Origin: JAWLCA01 sp041687395 | GTDB lineage: Bacteria; Pseudomonadota; Alphaproteobacteria; Rhodobacterales; Rhodobacteraceae | Direction of reading: 5' to 3' | Assembly (NCBI GenBank): GCA_041687395.1 | Contig: JAWLCA010000009.1 | Span: 62,001-126,000 of the forward strand | DNA: 64,000 nucleotides | Translations under genes and position numbers: made by a program | The notes under the pieces: model-generated | Database searches by the model: none | The model's input: only the letters and a program-made list of their open reading frames with translations | Told to the model about the DNA's origin: nothing | Shown: positions 43,205-51,532 of the stretch, one piece after another | Layout: each line of letters opens with the position of its first letter | Position numbering within the stretch: position 1 is the stretch's first letter

Positions 43205-44848
43205 TCAGGATTGCGGGCGGTGGCCTTCGATGAAGGTCCATTCGCCGTTTTGGTATTGCGGCAGGTGGGCATGGCTGGCGGGCACGGGCTCGCGAATAAC
43301 GCGCAGAGTTTTTCGGCCGCCCCAGCGGTTAGGCACACTGACGGCGCTCAGGTCGCGGTCAAAGTAAGGGTTCGGACAGTAGAGCCCGGTATAGGCCTTG
43401 TTCTGGTAGTACGGCGTCTTGTCCGCGAAGAACGGCGGGATGCCATAGCCCGAAGGCATGACGAGCGCCTGGCTCTGGGCCATCCCCAGAATTTCTTCCG
43501 GCGTGCGCAGCGGGCGCGAGAGTTTGCGCTTGTGCTGCTGCTCATAGTCGAGAGCTTTGAGAACCGTGCCCGTGCGCACGGCATCGCCGCGCCCAAAGAA
43601 GGCATCATATAGCGCCTCCTTGCGGGAGCGCTCGGCCCGCTGCTGGACGAGATGGTCTTCCAGCTCCAGCGTCTGGTTGCCGAGCTTGGCGCTCAGCATC
43701 CGCGCCGTTTCCAGATCGGAAATCCCGCCGCCGAGATAGACTTCCAGATCGGCACTGGCCGAGAGAGTCATCGCGCCTGTGGGACCAAGGTTCTTTCTGA
43801 TCTGGCCGATGTCCTGGTAGACGCAGACAGGGCAAAGACCGAAGCCGCGACCGATGGAGTAGAAATCGGAAATCTCGGGGAACGAGCCGAGCTGCGCCGC
43901 TTCATCGATGATCAGGTTCAGCGTCGGGGCGTCCGGCCTTGTCTGCTTGAGCGTGCGCAGCGTCGAGAAGAACTGGCGGATGACGGCTGCGTTCTGCTGC
44001 GTCATTTCGGGCGGCATGACGAAGAAGACGAAGACAGGGCGGTCCGAATTTTCGCACAGCACATCAAGCGAGAAGTCAGCTTGGCTGCTGGCGACGAAGG
44101 TGGCTTGCAGGCACGGATCGTTCATGAAGGCAAGCGCGTTTGTGATTTCCGCCATGACGGACTCGAAGGTCCGGCTGGCGTCTTCTGCCATGGTGCGCAT
44201 CTCGGCGAAGGTTACGCGCAGGTCCGGCTCGCCAAGAGTTTCCATGAGGCCGGAGATTTCAGCCCAGGCATCCGGCGCCGAGCGGATCATGCCGATCAGA
44301 TCGAAAAGCGAGGTGGGCGAGACGCCGCCATCCAGATGGACAAGGCCGCGCATCAACGGATCAAGCCAGTTCTGCGCCTTCTGCTCGAAGAAGCGGGCGT
44401 CACCGCCGCCGCTTTCTGCGATGAAAGTGCGCGCCGCGCGGCGGGCATCGGCCACGAGGCGGGGCGAATTCGGCGTCAGATGCGAGAGGATCGAGAGACG
44501 GTGGCCGCTCACGCCGTGCGTGAAGTACGGGTTGATCTCATAGACCGCCGCCTTGATGTGCGCGAAGTACGGCTCCAGCACAGCGCGCAGTTCGCGCTTG
44601 GGATCAAGGATCGCATAGCGCTGCGGCTCGCCCTTCCGCCCCGGCGCGTCCATGATGTGCGCGAGCACAGAGGTGAACTTGCCGGAGCCAGCGCCGCCGA
44701 TCATCAACATGCCAGCTTGCTTGGCATGGAAGAGCTTGCGGCCTTTATAGAAGCCGAACGGAACGCCGCCCTGATCGCGGAAGGCTCGCAGGACTTCGTG
44801 GTCTGACGCAAAACGCGCCGAGCCGTAGGGAAAATCGTGGGGGTTCAT
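43205..44848 (-). CDS. Type IV coupling protein (VirD4/TraG-like)
   Basis: 547 aa ATPase that brings relaxase-bound DNA to a conjugation channel. Walker A GGAGSGKFTS (51-60), Walker B LNLIIDEAAQLG (about 311-322), and VDARRAARTF...; the TraG/VirD4 C-terminal region VCVYQDIGQIRKNLG follows. It lacks the N-terminal transmembrane helices of VirD4/TraG; the first 50 residues are soluble. Two small membrane proteins are encoded directly upstream and could provide an anchor. No channel (VirB) genes are in the window. Confidence 0.88.
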   Translation of the reverse strand: MNPHDFPYGSARFASDHEVLRAFRDQGGVPFGFYKGRKLFHAKQAGMLMIGGAGSGKFTSVLAHIMDAPGRKGEPQRYAILDPKRELRAVLEPYFAHIKAAVYEINPYFTHGVSGHRLSILSHLTPNSPRLVADARRAARTFIAESGGGDARFFEQKAQNWLDPLMRGLVHLDGGVSPTSLFDLIGMIRSAPDAWAEISGLMETLGEPDLRVTFAEMRTMAEDASRTFESVMAEITNALAFMNDPCLQATFVASSQADFSLDVLCENSDRPVFVFFVMPPEMTQQNAAVIRQFFSTLRTLKQTRPDAPTLNLIIDEAAQLGSFPEISDFYSIGRGFGLCPVCVYQDIGQIRKNLGPTGAMTLSASADLEVYLGGGISDLETARMLSAKLGNQTLELEDHLVQQRAERSRKEALYDAFFGRGDAVRTGTVLKALDYEQQHKRKLSRPLRTPEEILGMAQSQALVMPSGYGIPPFFADKTPYYQNKAYTGLYCPNPYFDRDLSAVSVPNRWGGRKTLRVIREPVPASHAHLPQYQNGEWTFIEGHRPQS

Positions 44849-44924
44849 TCAGAACCGCCTTTCTCGGTTTTTGAAGGGGGGGAAAGTGGGCGGCTCCACC
44901 GAAAGGCGGAGCCGCCCTGCTTGT

Positions 44925-45068
44925 TCAGCCGAATAAGCCTCCGAGGACGGCGATGATGAAGATGAATCCAAGGATTCCGCCGACGATTTCTGCGGCTTTT
45001 TCCAAGAACGTCTTTTCGGTCTTCACGTGGTAGATGGTTCCGATTGGTTTGCGGGTTGTTTTCGGCAT
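44925..45068 (-). CDS. Small single-pass membrane protein
   Basis: 47 aa. Basic N-terminus (PKTTRKPIGTIYHVKTEKTF) and one C-terminal helix (EIVGGILGFIFIIAVLGGLF). The ATG at 45068 follows AAAAGGAAACAC. It is directly upstream of the coupling-protein gene on the same strand and just downstream of another small membrane-protein gene. Its function is unknown; a membrane anchor for the coupling protein is a guess. Confidence 0.7.
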   Translation of the reverse strand: MPKTTRKPIGTIYHVKTEKTFLEKAAEIVGGILGFIFIIAVLGGLFG

Positions 45069-45100
45069 TGTGTTTCCTTTTCTGTTTGAGGTTTCTGGGT

Positions 45101-45403
45101 TCAGAGGAAGCGGTATGCGATGAAAACGCCTGCCGCCGTGAGGGCCGCGATGATGCTTGCCCGTGCCGCGAAGAACACGAAGGGATAGGCAAGGATCATC
45201 CAGCAAATTCCAATGAAATCAACGACTTCATAGGAATAGGAGCGCTCCGCCATTGCGATGACGTAGGGAGCCGTCAGGGCGTTGAACGGAGCGCCAAGCA
45301 GGATCGCCACCATGGCTGCTGCCGTGGTTGCAAATCCTCCTTTGATATCGTCCATCGGGCCGCGAGGGCCGTTTGGACCGTACTGGTTGGGGTTAGGGTA
45401 CAT
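45101..45403 (-). CDS. Small membrane protein, about three helices
   Basis: 100 aa. A Pro/Asn/Gly-rich N-terminus (MYPNPNQYGPNGPRGPMDD) precedes hydrophobic segments GFATTAAAMVAILLGAPFNA, VVDFIGICWMILAYPFVFFA and ASIIAALTAAGVFIAYRFL. The start follows AAGGAAGG. It begins the leftward group of membrane proteins plus coupling protein. No family recognised. Confidence 0.7.
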   Translation of the reverse strand: MYPNPNQYGPNGPRGPMDDIKGGFATTAAAMVAILLGAPFNALTAPYVIAMAERSYSYEVVDFIGICWMILAYPFVFFAARASIIAALTAAGVFIAYRFL

Positions 45404-45565
45404 TGTCAGTTGCCTTCCTTTGCTAAGCGCCCGTCAGGGCGCAGTTGGGGTGATCGCCGGAATCGTGTTTTCCAGCGTGGACTGGTCTGCGGTTGATGGT
45501 GGAGAGCGTCCTCTCCGGCAGGTTGCTCCGGTGCGCTTCCCGTTGCCCAGCCTACATTTGCGTTC

Positions 45566-45647
45566 GTGATACGTCTTTCAAGACCGCAATCACCTGCTAC
45601 CGTATGTGATATGTAGCGCCCCACTTCAGGGTGCTTTCAATGTGATA
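45566..45647 (-). promoter_or_regulatory. Three spaced GTGATA repeats upstream of the coupling-protein operon
   Basis: GTGATA occurs at 45566-45571, 45606-45611 and 45642-45647; the last two are extended to TGTGATAT. The spacings are 40 and 36 bp. They lie between the leftward operon and the end of the ribbon-helix-helix gene and could be operators. The 285-bp gap holds nothing else I recognise. Confidence 0.35.
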
Positions 45648-45688
45648 TCAAGTTATCGAAACCGCAGTCTGTGAGTTGAGTGGTTAAC

Positions 45689-46762
45689 TTATTGACGTTG
45701 GTTAAGATACCAGCGTGCAACGCGCCGAAACCACTCGGAGTTGGTCTCTCCTGAATTTTCCGCAGCCGTGGCAACTTCTTGAAAAAAATCTCGATCAAAC
45801 CGCAGTCCTATCGGTTCGGATAGCACTTCGAGCACGTCTGGAGAGGGTGGAAGCGTACCGTTCTCGCTCAGGAAAGCTCCGATGGCATCGTTCATCCAGC
45901 GCGAGCGGTTCTTCTTTCCCCGCACTTTGTCGATCTGGGCCATCATTGCCTTGCTCACACGTACCGTCGTCGATTGATCGGCACGATTGACCGAGGCGTC
46001 AGGACTCTTCTCCGGTTCGGGGATAGAGGGCCGTTGCGGCCTCTTGGGACGACGCGGTTTCTTCACAGGGGCCTTAGCAGCCTTCGGCAACTCGACGGCG
46101 AAGCCCTGGCGTTGGAGCTTCTCGGCGATGGCCTCTTCCATCCACCGCGACTGGCTGATGCCGTGCGCATCTGAGTCCTCTTCGATCAGCTTTTTGATCC
46201 TGGGATCAACGCGGCAGGGAATCTGGACTTTCTTCGGCGGTGTTCGGTTCATGGTCGCCCACGCTGGTTTGTCGGGATCGGGAAGCTCAGATCGCCTTCG
46301 TGCGGTACGCCGGGCACTTGAAGATACTCCTTTGACGGAACCTCTTCTAACATGCCCAACTTGCAGAGCACTTTTGACATGAAGCTGCAACTCCGCAATC
46401 AAATAGTATGCCAGCCGCTCAAACGCCAGACCTGTCGCCGTCACTTCTTTCAGCGCCCTGCAAACCAGCGGCACTGTCGGTGCCAAAGCATCGTTGTCGA
46501 AGAGCACCCTGATAGCCGCGATCACCTGACGAGCGCTCCCGCGCACAGCGTCTACCCTTACGCTCGACAGCTTAGGCCTGCGGGGGCGGACGCTATCCTC
46601 CAGACCGTTGCCGAGCATTGCCATGTACCAAGCATAGGTGCGGTGCGGTGCGGGGGCGAAGAACTCGGTGACACCATCGGCCCGGTGCCGAAGGATCGAA
46701 GCCCTGTATGCTTCGCCCACTTTCAAGCGCTTGAGCGCCGGAGCTTTCGATCCACCCGCCAT
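45689..46762 (-). CDS. Protein with three ribbon-helix-helix-like segments
   Basis: 357 aa. The first ~170 residues are a helical domain I do not recognise (LAFERLAYYLIAELQLHVKS). Then come three segments resembling Arc/MetJ-type ribbon-helix-helix units: VQIPCRVDPRIKKLIEEDSD (about 178-212), STTVRVSKAMMAQIDKVRGK with RSRWMNDAIGAFL (about 262-298), and IGLRFDRDFFQEVATAAENS with WFRRVARWYL (about 318-355), joined by a basic KKPRRPKRPQRP linker. Likely DNA-binding, perhaps at the origin of transfer or element promoters. An alternative start, ATG 46252, would remove the N-terminal domain. Confidence 0.7.
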   Translation of the reverse strand: MAGGSKAPALKRLKVGEAYRASILRHRADGVTEFFAPAPHRTYAWYMAMLGNGLEDSVRPRRPKLSSVRVDAVRGSARQVIAAIRVLFDNDALAPTVPLVCRALKEVTATGLAFERLAYYLIAELQLHVKSALQVGHVRRGSVKGVSSSARRTARRRSELPDPDKPAWATMNRTPPKKVQIPCRVDPRIKKLIEEDSDAHGISQSRWMEEAIAEKLQRQGFAVELPKAAKAPVKKPRRPKRPQRPSIPEPEKSPDASVNRADQSTTVRVSKAMMAQIDKVRGKKNRSRWMNDAIGAFLSENGTLPPSPDVLEVLSEPIGLRFDRDFFQEVATAAENSGETNSEWFRRVARWYLNQRQ

Positions 46763-47169
46763 ACTCTTGTATGACGCGTCAGTTCAGAACCTGACAAGGC
46801 AAAGAACATCTCACACTGGAGAATGCCGATCAATAAAGCTGCTGTAGCGCGCGGTGATAAGGTTCAGTATGGAAATCTGAGTTTTGATTGCCTCCCTTCT
46901 ACGATGTTGCACTCCTTTTCATTGCCTCTTGCATGCTGCGGCGTTTGCCAATGGGCCGGAGGTTGTGGAGACAATACGGTAGATGTTCAGAAGGGAGGGG
47001 AATCGCAGGCAATGGATAGACCGAGCGGGCCGCAATTTGGCAAGAGTCTAAATGTCTCACCTTGTAACGAAGACAAATGCGCGGATCGGTAGCAATAAGC
47101 CCTTAGGTCAGAAATGTTGACTAAAATTTATTACGATGATATCAATGCGTTTTGGGAAAGCATGAAAAA
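46763..47169. other. Intergenic region, 407 bp, no gene supported
   Basis: It separates the leftward ribbon-helix-helix gene from a small rightward gene. A short rightward frame at 46823-47092 is open but has no start signal or recognisable sequence and is not annotated. No palindrome or RNA gene was recognised. Confidence 0.4.
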
Positions 47170-47394
47170 ATGAAAGAATCGAAGACAGAGGGAGCACAAA
47201 AGAGTTCCAAAAGCGCCTTCAAGCGAGCAGCTAGGGAAGCAACGATAATTGGCGCAACGTTTGTCGGCCTATACGGATTGCTGGAGCTAACGGATACGCA
47301 AGCGTCCATTGGACAAATTGCTGCACTTTCGACAATCCCAACCGTTTTGCGTGTGAGCAACTCATGGCTTTCTGATGATCGAGACCCTTTCTAG
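47170..47394 (+). CDS. Small putative membrane protein
   Basis: 74 aa from ATG 47170 (an in-frame TTG lies at 47152). Basic N-terminal part (KSSKSAFKRAAREA) followed by one or two hydrophobic stretches (TIIGATFVGLYGLLEL; IAALSTIPTVLRVS). The upstream GGGAAAG is a passable ribosome-binding site. Codon use is AT-rich compared with the backbone. Its last 33 bp overlap the 3' end of the leftward SH3-domain gene. Not certain to be expressed. Confidence 0.45.
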   Translation: MKESKTEGAQKSSKSAFKRAAREATIIGATFVGLYGLLELTDTQASIGQIAALSTIPTVLRVSNSWLSDDRDPF

Positions 47395-48171
47395 ATAGTC
47401 TTTATGAACGTAACATCTTGTCTCTGAAAAGTTAGTGGCTAATGCGCTACAGTCGATGAGGTAAGAGTTCTCTAACTCTTCGATCACAAAAACATTCTCG
47501 AGGCGTGGTATCGACCCCAGGATATTCTCCTGTGTATCAAATTCGGGGCTACTGCGAAGATTTAGGTTCGTTTCTTTTGTCATGACGCGGTAGATGCCGA
47601 TATACTGATTTTCCTGTTCTATCATTTGGATTTGAGAATTACTCCACGCTTTGTCAATTTGTATAACGCTGAAGCCAATGAGTATTCCCATCAGCACCGT
47701 TTTAAGGTCGCGAGCAATTCTTGCAGAGCGTGTTCTTTTCTCTGCTTTCCGAAGAATTTCGCTAAGCTCATGGAGAGATTCCTTGTCGATCTTTACTGAG
47801 TTCTTTGATCCTTCTGCAAATTCAGAGGCAATTTCGACTGCTTCTGGGATTTTGGCGAGGGCTTTAACTTTGCGGTCTCCGCTCTCCGGAATACCATCTC
47901 CACCGTCATCAGTTGGGCCACCAGGAAATCTTGACAAAGGATCGGGTAGCTTCGGGTCTGGAAATCGATAACGAGTCGGAGGCTTAAAGGTGTCAATAGC
48001 GGTCGACCCAAAAATTTCAGAAACTGAGTCCCGAAACGGCGAACCCTTGGGTAGATAGCTCGCAAACTCGATTACTGCCGCACCAGATGCCAATGCCATC
48101 AAGAATCCTCCAAAGCCCACAAGCCAACCTTGCATAGTATGGTACTTTGCGCCTAGTGATAGGCAAGTCAA
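47362..48171 (-). CDS. Membrane protein with C-terminal SH3-like domain
   Basis: 269 aa. Helix 1 near the N-terminus (WLVGFGGFLMALASGAAVIE), a Pro/Gly-rich soluble stretch, a coiled coil (SLHELSEILRKAEKRTRSAR), helix 2 (LKTVLMGILIGFSVIQI, about 155-172) and a C-terminal bacterial SH3-type domain (TKETNLNLRSSPEFDTQENI, then RCYVHKDYLERV). The base composition is low in GC relative to the backbone. A start at the internal MQGWLV is possible. It borders the restriction genes; a defence or surface role is possible but not shown. Confidence 0.65.
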   Translation of the reverse strand: MTCLSLGAKYHTMQGWLVGFGGFLMALASGAAVIEFASYLPKGSPFRDSVSEIFGSTAIDTFKPPTRYRFPDPKLPDPLSRFPGGPTDDGGDGIPESGDRKVKALAKIPEAVEIASEFAEGSKNSVKIDKESLHELSEILRKAEKRTRSARIARDLKTVLMGILIGFSVIQIDKAWSNSQIQMIEQENQYIGIYRVMTKETNLNLRSSPEFDTQENILGSIPRLENVFVIEELENSYLIDCSALATNFSETRCYVHKDYLERVSIIRKP

Positions 48172-48197
48172 TCTTCGCTTAGGAACAGACTACCGAG

Positions 48198-48274
48198 TTG
48201 GTAGTACCAATCTGATCCTCGTGAAGGACTTAGGAATAGCGCCGAACGCAAGCTAGTGCGTGGTACTACCACGC
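48198..48274. promoter_or_regulatory. Pair of GGTA-n-TACC palindromes before the hsd operon
   Basis: TTGGTAGTACCAA (48198-48210) and GCGTGGTACTACCACGC (48258-48274) share the core TGGTA-n-TACCA and are 60 bp apart centre to centre. They lie between the SH3-domain gene and the restriction operon. They look like operators for a dimeric regulator; the regulator is unknown. Confidence 0.5.
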
Positions 48275-48388
48275 TGCTTGGCAAGGGGTCCCGCTGCGCG
48301 CCCCCGTTGCATCCCCCCGGCTGGTGGCTCTTTCAGGGCATTGAGCCCGTTCCAGAGCCATAGATCGTATCGCCGATCAACCACTCGC

Positions 48389-48640
48389 AGGGCTTGGAGA
48401 AGTCCCTCTCCACCTGCACCGAACCATGGATCAAAGGGCTATCGCGCCCCTTGAAACCACTCACAGCGTCTGGCCGACTGCACCACCAATCAGGGGAGCG
48501 TTCCTGCTCCCACCGATACCCCCATGACCATTTCATGGAGACCAGGAAGGGAGCATTTCATAGCTACCCTTGCCTTGGAACCATCCCATCGACCAAGGGG
48601 CGTTCCTGTCCCACTGAACCCCTGACCAACCCTGCGCGGA
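48389..48640 (+). other. Non-coding leader with a degenerate array of short hairpins upstream of hsdM
   Basis: Five short inverted repeats follow each other every 44-61 bp: 48389-48407, 48433-48452, 48494-48511 (GGGAGC-gttcct-GCTCCC, perfect), 48549-48569 (one bulge) and about 48597-48612. Units three and five share GGGGnGCGTTCCTGnnCCCAC. The region has no credible gene although the hsdM frame is open through it. The stretch 48172-48846 contains this array and the paired palindromes only. Confidence 0.45.
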
Positions 48641-48846
48641 TTGGATGCCGCCAGCGCATCGGCGCTGAACCCGATCAGGTGACCTGTCGCCGCCCCCTGA
48701 ACCCGGCTCCAATGGCTTGGAGCGTGTGGCTTCTCCAGCACCCAAGCCCTGTGGATAACTACGGTTCAGTCCGCTTTGTGGGTGCACGCACAAGATGTGC
48801 CTGCTATGGTCTTCGAAAACCACAACACTTCTGGGGCGGGGACGCA

Positions 48847-50295
48847 TTGTACGAGAACGCATTTAACAAGATCGAACGGGACCTTCGCGCAGAAGAAGGC
48901 ATCGCCAACGAATTAGACTACGTCGAGCAGACCTCTTGGGTACTGTTCCTCAAGTACCTGCACGACCTCGAAACCGAGCGCAGTGACCGTGCCGAGCTTG
49001 ATGGCGATGATTACACCCCGATCATCGATGGTGAACATCGTTGGGACAATTGGGCCGCGCCGAAAAAGGAAGGCGAATTTGACCACAACGTCGCCCGAAT
49101 TGGCGACGACCTGATCAAGTTTGTCGATCAGGAGCTGTTCCCGTACCTCGCATCCTTCCGCCAATCCGCCACCAGCCCTCAGACGATCCAATACAAGATC
49201 GGCGAGGTATTCACCGAACTGCGCAATAAGTTTCGCTCTGGCTATATCCTGCGCGACGTGCTCGAAGCCGTGGACGGTCTGTCTTTCAACACCCAGGCCG
49301 AACGCCACGAACTGTCCCAGCTCTATGAGACGCGCATCCGCCGCATGGGCAACGCAGGGCGCAACGGCGGTGAATACTACACGCCGCGCCCGCTCATCCG
49401 CGCCATGATCAAGGTCACCGCCCCCAAGATCGGCGAGACGATCTATGACGGCGCGGTCGGCTCAGCGGGCTTCCTCTGCGAAGCCTATGATTACCTGCGC
49501 ACCGACAAGCTCTCCGCGTCCGAATACGAGACGCTGCAAACAAAAACCTTCTACGGGCAGGAGAAGAAGGGGCTCGCCTACGTCATCGGCATCATGAACA
49601 TGGTCCTGCACGGCATCGAGGCCCCGAACCTGATCCACTCCAACACGCTCAATGAAAACGTGATGGATATTCAGGAGAAGGACCGCCACGACATCATCCT
49701 CGCGAATCCCCCCTTTGGCGGCGGCGAGCGGCGCGAGGTTCAACAGAACTTCCCGATCCGCACGGGCGAGACAGCCTATCTGTTCCTGCAACATTTCATT
49801 CGCAAGCTGAAGGCAGGCGGTCGCGCTGCCGTGGTGATCAAGAACACGTTCCTGAGCAACACCGACAACGCGAGTGTCGCGCTGCGCAAGGAACTGCTGG
49901 AGGCGGCGGAGCTGCACACGATCCTCGATTGCCCCCAAGGCACCTTTCAGGGTGCGGGCGTCAAGACCGTGGTGCTGTTCTTCGAGAAAGGCGCGCCTAC
50001 ACGGGACATCTGGTATTATCGGCTCGACCCTGGGCGCAGCATGGGCAAGACCAACCCGCTGAACGACGACGACCTGGCGGAGTTCGTGGAGCTACAACGC
50101 ACCCGCGCGAACGGGCCGAAAAGCTGGATCGTGAACCACGCCGATCTAGACGAGGCGACCTGTGACCTGTCGGTCAAGAACCCCAACGCGCCCGAAGCGG
50201 AAGCGCTGCGCAGCCCCGAAGATATCATCGCCGACATGCTGGCGCGGGATGCCGAGACGGCGCAAATCCTCGAAGACATTCAGGGGATGCTGTGA
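48847..50295 (+). CDS. hsdM: Type I restriction-modification system, DNA methyltransferase subunit
   Basis: 482 aa N6-adenine methyltransferase. N-terminal HsdM domain (NAFNKIERDLRAEEGIANEL, then VEQTSWVLFLKYLHDLE), SAM site DGAVGSAGFLCEAYDYL, and catalytic NPPFGGGERREVQQNF (about residue 287). The frame is open back to 48394, but the family N-terminus begins at TTG 48847, preceded by GGGGCGGGGAC, so that start is chosen. With HsdS it methylates the target sequence; with HsdR it restricts unmodified DNA. hsdS overlaps its stop. Confidence 0.93.
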   Translation: MYENAFNKIERDLRAEEGIANELDYVEQTSWVLFLKYLHDLETERSDRAELDGDDYTPIIDGEHRWDNWAAPKKEGEFDHNVARIGDDLIKFVDQELFPYLASFRQSATSPQTIQYKIGEVFTELRNKFRSGYILRDVLEAVDGLSFNTQAERHELSQLYETRIRRMGNAGRNGGEYYTPRPLIRAMIKVTAPKIGETIYDGAVGSAGFLCEAYDYLRTDKLSASEYETLQTKTFYGQEKKGLAYVIGIMNMVLHGIEAPNLIHSNTLNENVMDIQEKDRHDIILANPPFGGGERREVQQNFPIRTGETAYLFLQHFIRKLKAGGRAAVVIKNTFLSNTDNASVALRKELLEAAELHTILDCPQGTFQGAGVKTVVLFFEKGAPTRDIWYYRLDPGRSMGKTNPLNDDDLAEFVELQRTRANGPKSWIVNHADLDEATCDLSVKNPNAPEAEALRSPEDIIADMLARDAETAQILEDIQGML

Positions 50296-51515
50296 AGGAC
50301 GGAACCGATAAAGGCTGGATCAGGAAGCACCTGATAGAGACCGCCTCAATCAGCAGCGGGAACAGCATTTCCGCAAAAGATCGTGCTGGGAAGTATTCTG
50401 CAGCCAGCGCGGTCGGCAGACACTTCATCTCGACAAAGGATGTTGGCTTCGATGGGCAAATTAATCATGAAACCGATGTAGCAATCTCCCTTGAAGACCA
50501 AAGCAATTTCAAGCTCGCGCCAAAAGGTTCAACGCTTGTCTGTTCTGAAGGTGGTAGCGCTGGCCGAAAGGTTGGTTTGTTGAGAGAAGACGTTCACTAT
50601 GGCAACAAGCTATTTGCTATCACTGGTGACGACAACGTCCTGCCAGAGATTGTCTACTACTTTTGTCAAACGGCTGACTTCGTGGAGCAGTTTCAAGCCA
50701 GAAAGACAGGTCTTATTGGCGGTGTTTCATTGAGTAAATTCAAGACAATCAAAATGCCCATCCCGCCGCTCGAAGACCAACGGCGGATTGTTGCGGTTTT
50801 AGAAGAGGCCTTCGAGGGCCTGACCCGCGCCCGTGCCCACGCTGAAGCAAATCTTCAGGCCGCGCGGGAGTTATTCGATAACTTCGCCACAGGAATTTTC
50901 TCTCAGATAATTGAAGAGCATGGACAAACAACCTTGGTGGAAGTCTGCGAGTTTGTTAAAGATGGGACGCATCAAACGCCAACGTACTTCGATTCTGGCT
51001 TCCTATTCTTATCGGCGAAAAACATCAAGAATGGCCTTCTGGATTGGGAGGATGTGAAGTACATCGACGAGACACAACACATCGAAATGCAAAAGCGCCT
51101 TGCCCCTCGGTTGGGCGACCTTCTCATTAGAAAGAACGGTGCCGGGTATGGAGCTGCTGCGCTTGTGGATCGTGATGTGATTTTTGATGTTTACGTTAGC
51201 CTAGCTGTCTTGAGGCCAAAGGAAGGGATAGTACCTGCATACCTGCTCCAGTTTGCGAATTCTTCGTTCGCTCAATCGCAATTCAAAGACCGCATCAAAG
51301 GCCAAGGTGTTCCAAACCTTCACCTTCAAGAGATAAAGCAGGTGAAGTTACCTGTTCCTAAAGACATTAATCTCCAAATAGACATTGCGGATAGAATCCA
51401 GTCCGCACTTGAAGCAGTTCGGGTTGTTGAATCAACCTATCAGAAAAAACTGCAGAACCTGGATGACCTCCGCCAATCACTTTTGCAGAAAGCCTTCTCG
51501 GGCGAATTAACATGA
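50292..51515 (+). CDS. hsdS: Type I restriction-modification system, specificity subunit
   Basis: 407 aa, GTG start overlapping the hsdM stop. Two target-recognition domains (about 10-155 and 215-360), each followed by a conserved helix: IPPLEDQRRIVAVLEEAFEG in the middle and the C-terminal LDDLRQSLLQKAFSGELT. It sets the recognition sequence, which cannot be read from the protein. The lower GC of both target domains than hsdM is usual for exchanged hsdS segments. Confidence 0.92.
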   Translation: MKDGTDKGWIRKHLIETASISSGNSISAKDRAGKYSAASAVGRHFISTKDVGFDGQINHETDVAISLEDQSNFKLAPKGSTLVCSEGGSAGRKVGLLREDVHYGNKLFAITGDDNVLPEIVYYFCQTADFVEQFQARKTGLIGGVSLSKFKTIKMPIPPLEDQRRIVAVLEEAFEGLTRARAHAEANLQAARELFDNFATGIFSQIIEEHGQTTLVEVCEFVKDGTHQTPTYFDSGFLFLSAKNIKNGLLDWEDVKYIDETQHIEMQKRLAPRLGDLLIRKNGAGYGAAALVDRDVIFDVYVSLAVLRPKEGIVPAYLLQFANSSFAQSQFKDRIKGQGVPNLHLQEIKQVKLPVPKDINLQIDIADRIQSALEAVRVVESTYQKKLQNLDDLRQSLLQKAFSGELT

Positions 51516-51532
51516 CTTGAGCGATAGAGAAG

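Noticed and set aside
46823..47092. Rightward 89-codon open frame
   Set aside because: No ribosome-binding site, no recognisable domain and an unlikely composition.
48394..48846. N-terminal extension of HsdM (first 151 codons of the open frame)
   Set aside because: The extension translates a hairpin array, contains no family sequence, and the known HsdM N-terminus begins exactly at TTG 48847.
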